Below, in pieces: positions 33,145 through 42,611 of a DNA stretch of 64,000 nucleotides. The notes under the pieces are model-generated. The model worked only from the letters and a program-made list of their open reading frames with translations, had not been told where the DNA came from and searched no databases. Origin of the DNA: Pseudomonas sp. UBA5706 (GTDB taxonomy: Bacteria > Pseudomonadota > Gammaproteobacteria > Pseudomonadales > Pseudomonadaceae); assembly GCF_002419965.1 (NCBI RefSeq), contig NZ_DIHC01000002.1, positions 1 to 64,000 on the forward strand, written 5' to 3'. A program made the position numbers and the translations under genes. Position 1 is the stretch's first letter, and every line of letters begins with the position of its first letter.

Positions 33145-33501
33145 TTACTCAGCTTTCAGGCCGTCAGCCGAAACGGCTTTCACGCCTTTGATTTTCTTGG
33201 TGATCGCTACAGCGGAAGTCTTTTGAGCTTCAGTGATAGCGACGGTCGACGACAGGGAAACCACACCTTTGTTGGTCTCAACCTTGATGTCGGAGCCTGG
33301 AATACCTTTTTCGGTAAGCAGATCGGATTTGACCTTGGTGGTGATCCAAGAGTCAGAAGTGGCTTCTTTGGTTTTGGTAACTTCGCTCGCAGCCACCATC
33401 ATCGGCGCTTGAGCTTGAGTAGAGGTCTGAGCCATGGCTACGTTAGCCAGAGTCAGAGTCAGAGCAGTGGCGGTAGCAGCAGCGATAGCGAACTTCTTCA
33501 T
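33145..33501 (-). CDS. Periplasmic BON-domain protein (OsmY-like)
   Basis: This 118-residue secreted protein has a signal peptide, MKKFAIAAATATALTLTLAN, cut after VAMA near residue 24. One BON domain follows: DSWITTKVKSDLLTEKGIPGSDIKVETNKGVVSLSSTV...AVAITKKIKGVKAVSADGL. BON domains bind membranes or phospholipid; OsmY-type proteins respond to osmotic and envelope stress. It has only one BON copy where OsmY has two. AGGAGT precedes the ATG by seven bases. A 10-bp GC hairpin lies downstream. Confidence 0.87.
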   Translation of the reverse strand: MKKFAIAAATATALTLTLANVAMAQTSTQAQAPMMVAASEVTKTKEATSDSWITTKVKSDLLTEKGIPGSDIKVETNKGVVSLSSTVAITEAQKTSAVAITKKIKGVKAVSADGLKAE

Positions 33502-33749
33502 ACGAGTAACTCCTGTTTTTCTCAGAAACTGCGCCAACCTCGTTGGCCGCAGGGTTACTGGTATATCGCAATCGCTGTGCCACATCTCGATGAGTTGTTT
33601 TTACCTTATAAATCAGCAGGTTAAAAAACTTCCAGTTCACTACCGTCGTGCAGATTGCCCGTTTATCAAAAGTTCCGCTTGCAAGATGCATGTTCGCGTC
33701 TGCCGACGGTGTGCCTTCCTACGCTGTAAGCCATTAATTGCAATCGAAA

Positions 33750-33776
33750 AAAAAGGGCCCTATACGGGCCCTTTTT
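33750..33776. terminator. Bidirectional terminator after pnp
   Basis: AAAAAGGGCCC (33750-33760) and GGGCCCTTTTT (33766-33776) form a perfect 11-bp stem around TATAC, with A and T tracts on both sides. It lies 20 bp beyond the pnp stop and ends the long leftward rimP-pnp operon. Confidence 0.9.
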
Positions 33777-33796
33777 ACAGCCGGAGCTACATAGCG

Positions 33797-35902
33797 TTAG
33801 ACGCCCGAAGCTTTGGCAGCGGCCACGTCTTTAATCGACAGCTTGATACGACCACGGTTGTCGACGTCCAATACCAGCACTTCGACCTCCTGACCTTCTG
33901 TTAGAACGTCGGTCACTTTCTCTACTCGAGCATCGCTCAGCATGGAAATGTGAACCAGGCCATCTTTACCCGGCAAGATATTGACGAAAGCGCCGAAGTC
34001 GACGATGCGCTCAACCTTACCGACATAAATCTTACCGATCTCGGCCTCGGCAGTAATGCCCAGAACACGCTGGCGTGCTGCCTCAGCCGCTTCCTTGGTT
34101 TCGCCGAAGATCTTGATCGAGCCGTCGTCTTCGATGTCGATCGAAGCCTTGGTTTCTTCACAGATGGCACGGATGGTCGCACCACCTTTACCAATGACGT
34201 CACGGATCTTGTCGGTGTCGATCTTCATCGCGATCATGGTCGGCGCGTTTGCCGACAGCTCGGTGCGCGACTGACCGATGATGGTGTTCATCTGGCCGAG
34301 GATATTCAGGCGAGCTTCCAGGGCTTGGCCCAGGGCGATCTCCATGATCTCTTCGGTGATGCCCTTGATCTTGATGTCCATCTGCAGCGCGGTGACGCCT
34401 TTGGCGGTACCGGCTACTTTGAAGTCCATGTCGCCGAGGTGGTCTTCGTCACCCAGGATGTCGGTCAGGATTGCAAATTTCTCGCCTTCCTTAACCAGAC
34501 CCATGGCGATACCGGCAACCGGCGCCTTCATCGGCACGCCGGCGTCCATCAACGCCAGGGAAGCGCCGCAGACCGAAGCCATCGAGCTGGAACCGTTGGA
34601 CTCGGTGATTTCCGATACCACGCGGATGGTGTACGGGAACACATCAGCGGCTGGCAGCATGGCCTGAACCGAACGACGGGCCAGACGGCCGTGACCGATT
34701 TCACGACGACCAGCGCCGCCCATGCGACCACACTCGCCCACCGAGAACGGAGGGAAGTTGTAGTGCAGCATGAAGGGGTCTTTCTTCTCGCCTTCAAGGG
34801 TGTCAAGCAACTGCGCGTCACGTGCGGTACCCAGGGTGGCAACGACCAGCGCCTGAGTTTCGCCACGGGTGAACAATGCCGAACCGTGGGTCTTTGGCAG
34901 AACGCCAACTTCGATGTTAAGCGGACGTACGGTACGGGTATCGCGACCGTCGATACGAGGCTTGCCATTAACGATGTTTTCGCGAACGGTGCGGTATTCG
35001 ATTTCGCCGAAAGCGGCTTTGACTTCGGAAGCAGACGGGCTGCCCTCTTCGACAGCCAGCTTGGCAACGATCTGATCCTTCAACTCGCCCAGGCGAGCGT
35101 AGCGGTCAGCCTTGACAGTGATGGTGTAGGCCTCGGAGATGGCAGTGCCGAACTCGGAGCGGATAGCGCCCAGCAATTCGGTCGCTTCAGCCTTTGGAGC
35201 CCAATTCCAGACAGGCTTGGCGGCTTCGGCAGCCAGCTCTTTGACGGCCTTGATGACCGACTGGAATTCGTCGTGGGCGAACAGAACCGCGCCCAGCATC
35301 TGGTCTTCGGTCAGCTCTTTGGCTTCGGATTCAACCATCAGTACCGCTTCTTCGGTACCGGCAACGACCATGTCCAGGCTCGATGCTTTCAGTTGTTCGT
35401 AAGTCGGGTTCAGCAGGTAGCCGGTGCTTTCGTGGAAGGCCACACGAGCAGCGCCGATCGGGCCGTCGAAAGGAATACCGGAAATGGCCAGGGCTGCCGA
35501 CGTACCGATCATCGCAGCGATATCCGGATCGGTTTTCTTGCTGGTGGAAACAACGGTGCAGACGACCTGCACTTCGTTCATGAAACCTTCGGGAAACAGT
35601 GGGCGGATCGGACGGTCGATCAGACGCGAGGTCAGGGTTTCTTTCTCGGAAGGACGGCCTTCGCGCTTGAAGAAACCACCTGGGATCTTACCGGCAGCGT
35701 AGGTCTTTTCCTGGTAGTGAACGGAAAGAGGGAAGAAGCCTTTGCCGGCATCTGCTTGCTTGGCGCCGACCACAGTCACGAGCACGGTGACGTCGTCGTC
35801 AACGGTGACCAATACTGCACCAGAAGCTTGACGGGCGATGCGGCCTGTCTCCAGGGTTACGGTCGATTGACCGAATTGAAACTTCTTGATTACCGGGTTC
35901 AC
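33797..35902 (-). CDS. pnp: Polyribonucleotide nucleotidyltransferase (PNPase)
   Basis: The 701-residue protein degrades RNA 3' to 5' by phosphorolysis and is part of the degradosome. It has two RNase PH domains (about 10-140 and 310-540) joined by a helical domain, then KH (VIGKGGATIRAICEETKASIDIEDDG) and S1 (KIYVGKVERIVDFGAFVNILPGKDGLVHIS) domains. The second RNase PH core has the GGAGRREIGHGRLARR segment. The length is normal for the family. The start is a GTG at 35902, preceded by AGGA. The rpsO terminator hairpin lies between it and rpsO. Confidence 0.97.
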   Translation of the reverse strand: MNPVIKKFQFGQSTVTLETGRIARQASGAVLVTVDDDVTVLVTVVGAKQADAGKGFFPLSVHYQEKTYAAGKIPGGFFKREGRPSEKETLTSRLIDRPIRPLFPEGFMNEVQVVCTVVSTSKKTDPDIAAMIGTSAALAISGIPFDGPIGAARVAFHESTGYLLNPTYEQLKASSLDMVVAGTEEAVLMVESEAKELTEDQMLGAVLFAHDEFQSVIKAVKELAAEAAKPVWNWAPKAEATELLGAIRSEFGTAISEAYTITVKADRYARLGELKDQIVAKLAVEEGSPSASEVKAAFGEIEYRTVRENIVNGKPRIDGRDTRTVRPLNIEVGVLPKTHGSALFTRGETQALVVATLGTARDAQLLDTLEGEKKDPFMLHYNFPPFSVGECGRMGGAGRREIGHGRLARRSVQAMLPAADVFPYTIRVVSEITESNGSSSMASVCGASLALMDAGVPMKAPVAGIAMGLVKEGEKFAILTDILGDEDHLGDMDFKVAGTAKGVTALQMDIKIKGITEEIMEIALGQALEARLNILGQMNTIIGQSRTELSANAPTMIAMKIDTDKIRDVIGKGGATIRAICEETKASIDIEDDGSIKIFGETKEAAEAARQRVLGITAEAEIGKIYVGKVERIVDFGAFVNILPGKDGLVHISMLSDARVEKVTDVLTEGQEVEVLVLDVDNRGRIKLSIKDVAAAKASGV

Positions 35903-35991
35903 GGTTTCCTACCTTCTTTGTGGCTCTTGGGGAACTGGTTTCTTGCGAATTCTTGGGCAGCGAGGGGAATCGGCCCCTTCGGCAGTCCAGA

Positions 35992-36018
35992 TAAAACTAG
36001 AGGCTGGAGGCCTGCTAG
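35992..36018 (-). terminator. rpsO terminator / rpsO-pnp intercistronic hairpin
   Basis: On the minus strand CTAG-C-AGGC pairs with GCCTCTAG (one bulged C) and is followed by TTTTATC. It lies 55 bp after the rpsO stop and 90 bp before pnp. In E. coli the same place has a partial terminator and RNase III target that set the rpsO/pnp ratio; a similar role here is inferred. Confidence 0.6.
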
Positions 36019-36073
36019 AAACTCCGGTAAACCGGCGAAACTGACAGACGACCAACCTCTTGCTGCGGCGTTA

Positions 36074-36343
36074 TTAGCGACGCAGACCCAGACGACCGAT
36101 CAGGGCGCTGTAACGGCTAACGTCCTTACCTTTCAGGTAATCCAGCAGCTTACGACGCTGGTTTACCATACGGATCAGACCACGACGGGAGTGGTGGTCC
36201 TTACCGTTGGCCTTGAAGTGGCCTTGCAGTTTGTTGATGTTGGCGGTCAGCAGTGCAACTTGCACTTCTGGCGAACCCGTATCACCAACAGCTTGCTGGT
36301 AGTCGGTTACGATCTGAGCTTTTTCTTCAACGCTGAGTGCCAT
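36074..36343 (-). CDS. rpsO: 30S ribosomal protein S15
   Basis: This 89-residue protein binds the central domain of 16S rRNA and is an early assembly protein. The sequence MALSVEEKAQIVTDYQQAVG, then DTGSPEVQVALLT, HHSRRGLIRMVNQRRKLLDYL and YSALIGRLGLRR are diagnostic. Length and position (truB-rpsO-pnp) are as in E. coli and other gammaproteobacteria. It is likely autoregulated on its own leader, as in E. coli, but no pseudoknot was worked out here. Confidence 0.98.
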   Translation of the reverse strand: MALSVEEKAQIVTDYQQAVGDTGSPEVQVALLTANINKLQGHFKANGKDHHSRRGLIRMVNQRRKLLDYLKGKDVSRYSALIGRLGLRR

Positions 36344-36493
36344 GTGGGCATTCCTTTTATCAGGAAACCGCTCCAGGGAGAGGTTTCAACAGGCCGAGAG
36401 CAAACTCTCGTATTAAAAAGTGAGGAGTGACCATGCCTGTTAACAGCCATCCTCGTACCGCCACGCCAGGAAGTCCTGTCACGGCGGCTTCGG

Positions 36494-37411
36494 TCACTCT
36501 GACCGAATCAATCGACGTGGCGCAATCCGCCCGTCTTCACTCACTTCACCGATACCGATGAAGCGTCCTTGATGATCCTGCACCCGCACCATGCCAAACT
36601 TCGGCGCATCGGGGGCCCGGACTGGCTGACCATGCAACCAGTAAAACGAACTGTGCTCGGAAAACTGCAGCAGTGGCCAATCCTGCAGGCCGCTGTCGGA
36701 AGGCATCAGGAATCGATCGACCGCTTCATTGCCGCCTTCGGCGTGCACTGCTTCGAGTTCCTCCAGCGTTACCGTCTGGGCAAGAGTGAACGGACCCGCC
36801 TGCGTGCGACGCAACTCGGCAACGTACGCACCACAGCCAAGTTTTTCACCGATATCCTCCACCAGGGTACGAATGTAGGTTCCTTTGCTGCAGCCGACAG
36901 CCAGGCGCGCGGTCTCGCCTTCGCTCGCCAATAATTCCAGGCGCGCAATAGTAACAGAACGCGGTTCGCGCTCCACCACTTCCCCTGCGCGAGCCAGCTT
37001 GTACAACGGCTGACCATCACGCTTGAGGGCGGAGTACATCGGCGGTATCTGACTGATTTGGCCCCGAAAATCGGGCAATAGGGCTTCAATATCGGCGCGA
37101 CCAACGGTCACCGGACGAGTTTGTAACACTTCGCCTTCGGCGTCTGCCGTCGTGGTGGTCTTACCCAACTGCATCAGGGTTTCATAACCCTTGTCGGAAT
37201 CGAGCAGGTACTGGGAAAATTTGGTGGCCTCACCGAAGCACAACGGCAGTACGCCGGTCGCCAGTGGGTCGAGGCTGCCTGTGTGGCCGGCCTTTTGCGC
37301 ATTGAGCAACCAGCGAACCTTCTGCAAGGCGGCGTTGGAAGTGAAACCCAATGGCTTGTCGAGCAGGATGATGCCGCTGACGTTGCGGCGAATACGCTTG
37401 ACCTGGGCCAC
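36494..37411 (-). CDS. truB: tRNA pseudouridine-55 synthase
   Basis: The 305-residue enzyme converts U55 of the tRNA T-loop to pseudouridine. The catalytic aspartate is in GHTGSLDPLATGVLP, near residues 40-54; GIILLDKPLGFTSN and CSKGTYIRTLVEDIG are further signatures. A C-terminal PUA-like region is present. The start is a GTG at 37411 with GGAGG eight bases before it, four bases after the rbfA stop. A longer frame starting at 37462 lies inside rbfA and is rejected. The 150-bp gap to rpsO has no gene. Confidence 0.95.
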   Translation of the reverse strand: MAQVKRIRRNVSGIILLDKPLGFTSNAALQKVRWLLNAQKAGHTGSLDPLATGVLPLCFGEATKFSQYLLDSDKGYETLMQLGKTTTTADAEGEVLQTRPVTVGRADIEALLPDFRGQISQIPPMYSALKRDGQPLYKLARAGEVVEREPRSVTIARLELLASEGETARLAVGCSKGTYIRTLVEDIGEKLGCGAYVAELRRTQAGPFTLAQTVTLEELEAVHAEGGNEAVDRFLMPSDSGLQDWPLLQFSEHSSFYWLHGQPVRAPDAPKFGMVRVQDHQGRFIGIGEVSEDGRIAPRRLIRSE

Positions 37412-37415
37412 GCCG

Positions 37416-37817
37416 TTATTCCTCCGAGCCGTCTGGCTTGGCGGAGGTGTCGTGCTGACCATCTTCGGCCACCGCGCGCTCGATCAGGGCTGACAGATGC
37501 GCGCCACGGATAACGCTTTCATCGTAGTGAAAGTGAAGCTGAGGCACGCTGCGCAACTTCATTTCCCGCGCCAGTTGCATGCGCAGGAAACCGGCCGCCG
37601 AGTTCAGCACCTTGATGGTCTGAGCGATGTCTTCGGCGTTGTCCTGCCCCATCACGGTGATGAAAACTTTTGCGTGGCCCACGTCACGACTGACGTCCAC
37701 TGCGGTGATGGTGACCAGACCCACGCGCGGATCTTTGATTTCACGACGGATCAACTGCGCCAGCTCGCGCTGCATTTGATCGCCGATACGTTGGGTACGG
37801 CTGTATTCTTTTGCCAT
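37416..37817 (-). CDS. rbfA: Ribosome-binding factor A
   Basis: This 133-residue KH-like protein matures the 5' end of 16S rRNA on the 30S subunit and is needed at low temperature. Signatures are RTQRIGDQMQRELAQLIRREIKDPRVG, at residues 5-31, then AKVFITVMG and LRMQLAREMKLRSVPQLHFHYDES. It ends with an acidic tail. It lies between infB and truB, in the normal family order. Confidence 0.96.
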   Translation of the reverse strand: MAKEYSRTQRIGDQMQRELAQLIRREIKDPRVGLVTITAVDVSRDVGHAKVFITVMGQDNAEDIAQTIKVLNSAAGFLRMQLAREMKLRSVPQLHFHYDESVIRGAHLSALIERAVAEDGQHDTSAKPDGSEE

Positions 37818-37871
37818 GTCTTGTTACCTGTCACTGACCTGCGGCAAAAGCCACGCGGTCTGAAAGCGGCA

Positions 37872-37905
37872 AACGCCCGGCCTGGCAGAAGCCGGACCGG
37901 GCGTT
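37872..37905 (-). terminator. Hairpin between rbfA and infB
   Basis: AACGCCCGG (37872-37880) and CCGGGCGTT (37897-37905) form a 9-bp stem that an imperfect inner helix extends. Only a short T-run (TTTGCC) follows on the minus strand. It could be a partial terminator or a processing/stability element inside the operon, since the genes downstream depend on read-through. Confidence 0.45.
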
Positions 37906-37974
37906 GCGTTTAGAGTTCATAGCAGCGCCGAGCACATGCATGCGACGACTGCCAGGACTCCTGAAGCTCGCGGT

Positions 37975-40500
37975 TTAGAGGCTGCGAGCCACTTGGACCT
38001 TCTCGAAGACTTCGATCTTGTCACCGACCTTGACGTCGTTATAGCTCTTGACGCCGATACCGCACTCCATGCCGGCACGTACTTCCGAAGCGTCATCCTT
38101 GAAGCGGCGCAGGGATTCCAGCTCGCCTTCGAAGATAACGATGTCTTCACGCAGTACACGGATCGGACGGTTACGGAACACAACGCCTTCGATGACCATG
38201 CAACCGGCGATCGCACCAAACTTCGGCGAGCGAAACACGTCGCGAACTTCGGCAATACCCAGGATGTTCTCCCGGACGTCGCTGCCAAGCATGCCGGTGA
38301 GGGCCTTTTTGACGTCTTCGATGATGTCGTAGATGACGTTGTAATAACGCATATCCAGACCTTCCTGTTCGACGATCTTGCGCGCGCCAGCGTCAGCACG
38401 CACGTTGAAGCCGAACAGAACAGCGTTGGAAGCCAGCGCCAGGTTGGCATCGCTTTCGGTGATACCGCCGACACCGCCGCCTACTACACGGACCTGTACT
38501 TCGTCGTTGCCCAGACCGTTCAAAGCGCCCTGCAAAGCTTCCAGAGAACCACGGACATCGGATTTGAGGACGATGTTGAGCGTCTTCTTCTCTTCCTGTC
38601 CCATGTTCTCGAAGATGTTTTCCAGCTTGCCAGCGTGAGCACGGGCCAGCTTGACTTCGCGGAACTTGCCTTGACGGAACAGCGCCACTTCGCGGGCTTT
38701 CTTCTCGTCAGCCACAACGCTCATCTCGTCGCCAGCGTCCGGCGTACCGTCCAGGCCGAGAATCTCGACCGGGATGGATGGACCGGCTTCCTTGATCGGC
38801 TTGCCATTCTCATCGAGCATGGCGCGAACACGACCATAGTTGGAGCCAACCAGAACCATATCGCCTTGACGCAGCGTACCGTCCTGAACCAGAACGGTCG
38901 CAACCGGACCACGGCCCTTGTCCAGGCGCGACTCAACCACCACACCACGGCCAGGAGCCGATGGCGTCGCGACCAATTCGAGCACTTCAGCCTGAAGCAG
39001 GACGGCTTCGAGCAGATCGTCGACGCCGGTGCCCATCTTCGCGGAGACTGAAACGAACGGCGTTTCACCGCCCCACTCTTCGGAGGTCACACCGTGAACC
39101 GACAACTCACTGCGAATACGGTCGAGATCAGCGCCTGGCTTGTCGATTTTGTTCACGGCCACTACCAGCGGAACACCGGCGGCCTTGGCGTGTTGCACGG
39201 CTTCGATAGTCTGTGGCATCACGCCGTCGTCAGCAGCGACAACCAGAATCACGATGTCGGTTGCCTTGGCACCACGAGCACGCATGGCGGTAAACGCGGC
39301 GTGACCTGGGGTGTCGAGGAAGGTCACCATGCCGCGCTCGGTTTCCACGTGGTACGCACCGATGTGCTGGGTGATACCACCGGCCTCGCCAGCGGCAACC
39401 TTGGCACGACGGATGTAGTCGAGCAGCGAGGTCTTACCATGGTCAACGTGACCCATGACGGTAACAACCGGCGCACGGGAGAACGTTTCACCTTCGAACT
39501 TCAGGGACTCGGCCAAGGAATCTTCCAGGGCTGTGTCGCTGACCAGAGTCACTTTGTGACCCAGTTCTTCGGCGACCAGTTGGGCAGTTTCCTGATCCAG
39601 TACCTGGTTGATGGTGGCTGGAGTGCCCAGCTTGAACATGAACTTGATGATTTCAGCGGCTTTGACCGACATCTGCTGAGCGAGATCGCCCACCGTGATG
39701 GTCTCGCCGATCTTCACTTCACGGACTACAGGACCGGTAGGGTTCTGGAAGCCATGAGCATTGCGTTTCTTCAGTTTGGCCTTGCCACGACCGCCGCGAC
39801 GGAAGCCATCGCTTTCTTCGTCGGTAGTGCGTGGAGCAACGCGTGGTGCAGGCGCCTTTTCCTTGACCGAAGCACGATGCGGAGCGTTCTTGCGCTCCCC
39901 ATCACCACCGCTGCCGCGACGATTGTTATCGTCGTTGCGTGGTTTGTCAGGGCGGCGGGGCTCATCCTTCTTGCGATCGGCAACCGGTGCAGGCGCAGCG
40001 ACTGGCGCCTCCTGAACAGGCTGCGCGGCCACTTGCGGGACTGGCTCGACAGCCGGGGCGCCTGCAGCAGCTTGCGGTGTAGGAGCAGGCTGACGGCGCG
40101 CTTCTTCTTCGGCACGCTGACGGGCTTCTTCTTCAACCTTCTGACGCGCGGCATTTTCTACCGCACGGCGTTCTTCCTGTTCACGCTTGCGCTCGGCTTC
40201 AATTTCTTCCGGGCTGCGCTGTACGAAGACTTTCTTTTTACGCACTTCAACGCTGATGCTCTTGCTGCCAGCAACGCGCAGGGTACTGGTGGTTTTGCGC
40301 TGCAAAGTGATCTTGCGCGGTTCTTCCACTTTAGCCTTGTGGCCGCTTTTCAGGTGCGTCAACAGGGCTTGTTTTTCGTTATCGGTCACAACTTGCTCGG
40401 CGGCGGTGTGCGGCAGACCTGCCTCACGCATCTGCTGTAACAGGCGCTCTACCGGTGTGTCGACCGTTTTGGCCAGTTCTTTCACCGTGACTTGCGTCAT
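37975..40500 (-). CDS. infB: Translation initiation factor IF-2
   Basis: The 841-residue GTPase delivers initiator fMet-tRNA to the 30S subunit. The N terminus has the IF2_N domain (VTVKELAKTVDTPVERLLQQM), then a long charged and proline/alanine-rich linker (about residues 95-245), a second IF2_N region, and the G domain with GHVDHGKT, DTPGH and NKIDK. Domains II-IV follow with EDVKKALTGMLG. Its partner, initiator tRNA-fMet, is encoded at the head of the same gene group. The start is an ATG at 40500, 27 bp after nusA. Length is typical for Pseudomonas. Confidence 0.97.
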   Translation of the reverse strand: MTQVTVKELAKTVDTPVERLLQQMREAGLPHTAAEQVVTDNEKQALLTHLKSGHKAKVEEPRKITLQRKTTSTLRVAGSKSISVEVRKKKVFVQRSPEEIEAERKREQEERRAVENAARQKVEEEARQRAEEEARRQPAPTPQAAAGAPAVEPVPQVAAQPVQEAPVAAPAPVADRKKDEPRRPDKPRNDDNNRRGSGGDGERKNAPHRASVKEKAPAPRVAPRTTDEESDGFRRGGRGKAKLKKRNAHGFQNPTGPVVREVKIGETITVGDLAQQMSVKAAEIIKFMFKLGTPATINQVLDQETAQLVAEELGHKVTLVSDTALEDSLAESLKFEGETFSRAPVVTVMGHVDHGKTSLLDYIRRAKVAAGEAGGITQHIGAYHVETERGMVTFLDTPGHAAFTAMRARGAKATDIVILVVAADDGVMPQTIEAVQHAKAAGVPLVVAVNKIDKPGADLDRIRSELSVHGVTSEEWGGETPFVSVSAKMGTGVDDLLEAVLLQAEVLELVATPSAPGRGVVVESRLDKGRGPVATVLVQDGTLRQGDMVLVGSNYGRVRAMLDENGKPIKEAGPSIPVEILGLDGTPDAGDEMSVVADEKKAREVALFRQGKFREVKLARAHAGKLENIFENMGQEEKKTLNIVLKSDVRGSLEALQGALNGLGNDEVQVRVVGGGVGGITESDANLALASNAVLFGFNVRADAGARKIVEQEGLDMRYYNVIYDIIEDVKKALTGMLGSDVRENILGIAEVRDVFRSPKFGAIAGCMVIEGVVFRNRPIRVLREDIVIFEGELESLRRFKDDASEVRAGMECGIGVKSYNDVKVGDKIEVFEKVQVARSL

Positions 40501-40527
40501 GCACTTCTCTCCTCAGGCCGCATCTAC

Positions 40528-42009
40528 TTACTCGAACCAATGGGCTCGGGCGGCCATGATCAACTTGCCGGCACGATCATCGTCAATGCCGTCGATGTCG
40601 AGCAGATCGTCAATAGACTGCTCGGCCAGGTCTTCGCGGGTAATTACGCCGCGCACCGCCAGTTCCATCGCCAAATCCTTGTCCATACCCTCAAGCGAGA
40701 GCAGGTCTTCGGCCGGATGGGCGTCTGCCAGCTTTTCCTCAGTAGCGATGGCTTTGGTCAACAAACGATCCTTGGCGCGAGCACGAAGCTCGTTGACGAT
40801 ATCTTCGTCAAAGCCGTCGATGTTGAGCATTTCTTCCAACGGTACGTAGGCAATCTCTTCCAGGCTGGTGAAGCCTTCGTCTACCAGTACCTGAGCAAGT
40901 TCTTCGTCGACTTCCAGCTCGTCAATGAAGTTGCGCAGGATGTCACCGGTTTCCGCTTGCTGCTTGGCCTGGATGTCCGATTCGGTCATTACGTTCAAGG
41001 TCCAGCCAGTCAACTGACTCGCCAGACGCACGTTCTGACCACCGCGGCCAATCGCCTGGGCCAGGTTGTCTGCGCCTACAGCGATATCCATGGCGTGGGC
41101 GTCCTCATCAACGATGATCGCTGCCACTTCGGCAGGCGACATGGCGTTGATGACGAACTGTGCGGGGTTGTCGTCCCACAACACGATATCCACACGCTCG
41201 CCGCCCAACTCGCCGGAAACAGCCTGGACACGCGAACCGCGCATGCCGATGCAAGCGCCTTGCGGGTCAATGCGTTTGTCCTTGGAGCGAACTGCGATTT
41301 TTGCGCGCGAACCAGGATCACGAGAGGCAGCCATCACCTCGATGAGACCTTCGGCAATTTCCGGAACTTCAATCCGGAACAGCTCGATCAGCATTTCCGG
41401 CGCAGTACGCGACAGAATCAGCTGAGGGCCGCGGTTTTCAGTGCGGATCTCTTTGAGCAGTGCACGAACGCGGACACCTACACGGAAAGTTTCCCGGGAG
41501 ATGATGTCTTCACGCGCCAGCAAAGCCTCGGCATTGTTACCCAAGTCGACGATGACATTGTCACGCGTAACTTTTTTAACAGTACCGGAAATGATTTCGC
41601 CCAGACGCTCACGATAAGCGTCTACGACTTGAGCGCGCTCGGCTTCGCGAACTTTCTGCACTATGACTTGCTTGGCAGTCTGGGCAGCGATGCGGCCGAA
41701 CTCGATGGATTCGATCTTTTCTTCTACGACATCGCCCACATTGGCGCCCGGATGAGTCTGGGCAACCTTGGTTGGCCAGGTTTCGATGGCCGGATCATCA
41801 AGATCGTCTTCTTCAACGACTGTCCAGCGACGGAAAGTCTCGTAGGCACCTGTGTGGCGATTGATTTCCACACGCAGATCAACTTCGTCTTCAAAACGCT
41901 TCTTGGTGGCCGTGGCCAGAGCTATTTCAAGCGCTTCAAAAATCACACCGGCCGGTACGCCTTTTTCATTGGATACCGACTCAACAACCAGCAGTACTTC
42001 TTTGCTCAT
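40528..42009 (-). CDS. nusA: Transcription termination/antitermination factor NusA
   Basis: This 493-residue protein binds RNA polymerase and modulates pausing, termination and antitermination. It has an N-terminal polymerase-binding domain (MSKEVLLVVESVSNEKG onward), S1 (GEIISGTVKKVTRDNVIVDLG), two KH domains (GACIGMRGSRVQAVSGELGGERVDIV and AIGRGGQNVRLASQLTGW) and two C-terminal acidic repeats ending at residue 493. The start at 42009 matches the family; a frame beginning seven codons earlier has poor support. It may regulate its own operon through the hairpins upstream of rimP. Confidence 0.97.
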   Translation of the reverse strand: MSKEVLLVVESVSNEKGVPAGVIFEALEIALATATKKRFEDEVDLRVEINRHTGAYETFRRWTVVEEDDLDDPAIETWPTKVAQTHPGANVGDVVEEKIESIEFGRIAAQTAKQVIVQKVREAERAQVVDAYRERLGEIISGTVKKVTRDNVIVDLGNNAEALLAREDIISRETFRVGVRVRALLKEIRTENRGPQLILSRTAPEMLIELFRIEVPEIAEGLIEVMAASRDPGSRAKIAVRSKDKRIDPQGACIGMRGSRVQAVSGELGGERVDIVLWDDNPAQFVINAMSPAEVAAIIVDEDAHAMDIAVGADNLAQAIGRGGQNVRLASQLTGWTLNVMTESDIQAKQQAETGDILRNFIDELEVDEELAQVLVDEGFTSLEEIAYVPLEEMLNIDGFDEDIVNELRARAKDRLLTKAIATEEKLADAHPAEDLLSLEGMDKDLAMELAVRGVITREDLAEQSIDDLLDIDGIDDDRAGKLIMAARAHWFE

Positions 42010-42056
42010 CGTACGCCTCGCCTTTCGCAAGCCATTGGATCCGCGGGATCCGCGTC

Positions 42057-42515
42057 TCAGTCAAACGTGGGAATAATGTTGGCTTTGTCGATCTGATCGA
42101 TCGGCAACAGGTATTCGTGATCATCTACTTGCACCACGACGTCCTGCTCCTCCACCCCGCGGAGAAGGCCTTGAAAGTTACGTCGACCCTCGAAGGGCGA
42201 ACGCAGCTTTATCTTCACTTGTTCCCCGGCAAAGTGTGCAAACTGCTCGATCGTGAACAGTGGGCGTTCCATGCCAGGAGAAGAAACTTCGAGCGTATAT
42301 TCGGAGCTGATGGGATCTTCTACGTCCAGAACACCGCTGATCTGACGGCTAACGATGGCACAATCGTCCACCAGCACACCGCCCTCTTTATCAATATAAA
42401 CGCGCAACATTGAGTGACGACCCTGGGCCGAAAACTCGATACCCCAGCATTCATAGCCAAGGGCCACGACCACCGGGGCCAGCAAGGCCTGCAACTGTTC
42501 TAGCTTGCTCGACAC
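42057..42515 (-). CDS. rimP: Ribosome maturation factor RimP
   Basis: The 152-residue protein assists late maturation of the 30S subunit. Diagnostic segments are LALLAPVVVALGYECWGIEF-like near residues 9-29, RVYIDKEGGVLVDDCAIVSRQIS, DPISSEYTLEVSSPGMERPL and a C-terminal SH3-like domain ending DKANIIPTFD. The start is a GTG at 42515, five bases after GAGGGGG; the 23 upstream in-frame codons run into terminator hairpins and are not coding. It is the first protein gene of the nusA-infB operon. Confidence 0.95.
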   Translation of the reverse strand: MSSKLEQLQALLAPVVVALGYECWGIEFSAQGRHSMLRVYIDKEGGVLVDDCAIVSRQISGVLDVEDPISSEYTLEVSSPGMERPLFTIEQFAHFAGEQVKIKLRSPFEGRRNFQGLLRGVEEQDVVVQVDDHEYLLPIDQIDKANIIPTFD

Positions 42516-42543
42516 CTGAACCCCCTCGTGCATGCTGTGCAAA

Positions 42544-42566
42544 TAAAAAATGGGCAAAGCGCCCAT
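42544..42566 (-). terminator. Terminator-like hairpin 3 upstream of rimP
   Basis: On the minus strand ATGGGC (42566-42561) pairs with GCCCAT (42555-42550), loop GCTTT, then TTTTTATTT. It is the third hairpin in series between tRNA-fMet and rimP, 29 bp before the rimP start. This position suits attenuation of the operon. Confidence 0.65.
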
Positions 42567-42570
42567 CATG

Positions 42571-42595
42571 AAAAACGCCGTCAAACAGCGGCGTA
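42571..42595 (-). terminator. Terminator-like hairpin 2 upstream of rimP
   Basis: On the minus strand ACGCCG (42594-42589) pairs with CGGCGT (42580-42575) and is followed by TTTTC. It lies between the tRNA-fMet terminator and the hairpin nearest rimP. Confidence 0.6.
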
Positions 42596-42611
42596 ATAAA
42601 GTGTCCAGCTA

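Noticed and set aside
33950..36430. 826-codon open frame on the plus strand opposite pnp and rpsO
   Set aside because: It is a mirror of the codon bias of pnp/rpsO, has no ribosome site or domain, and the minus-strand genes are certain.
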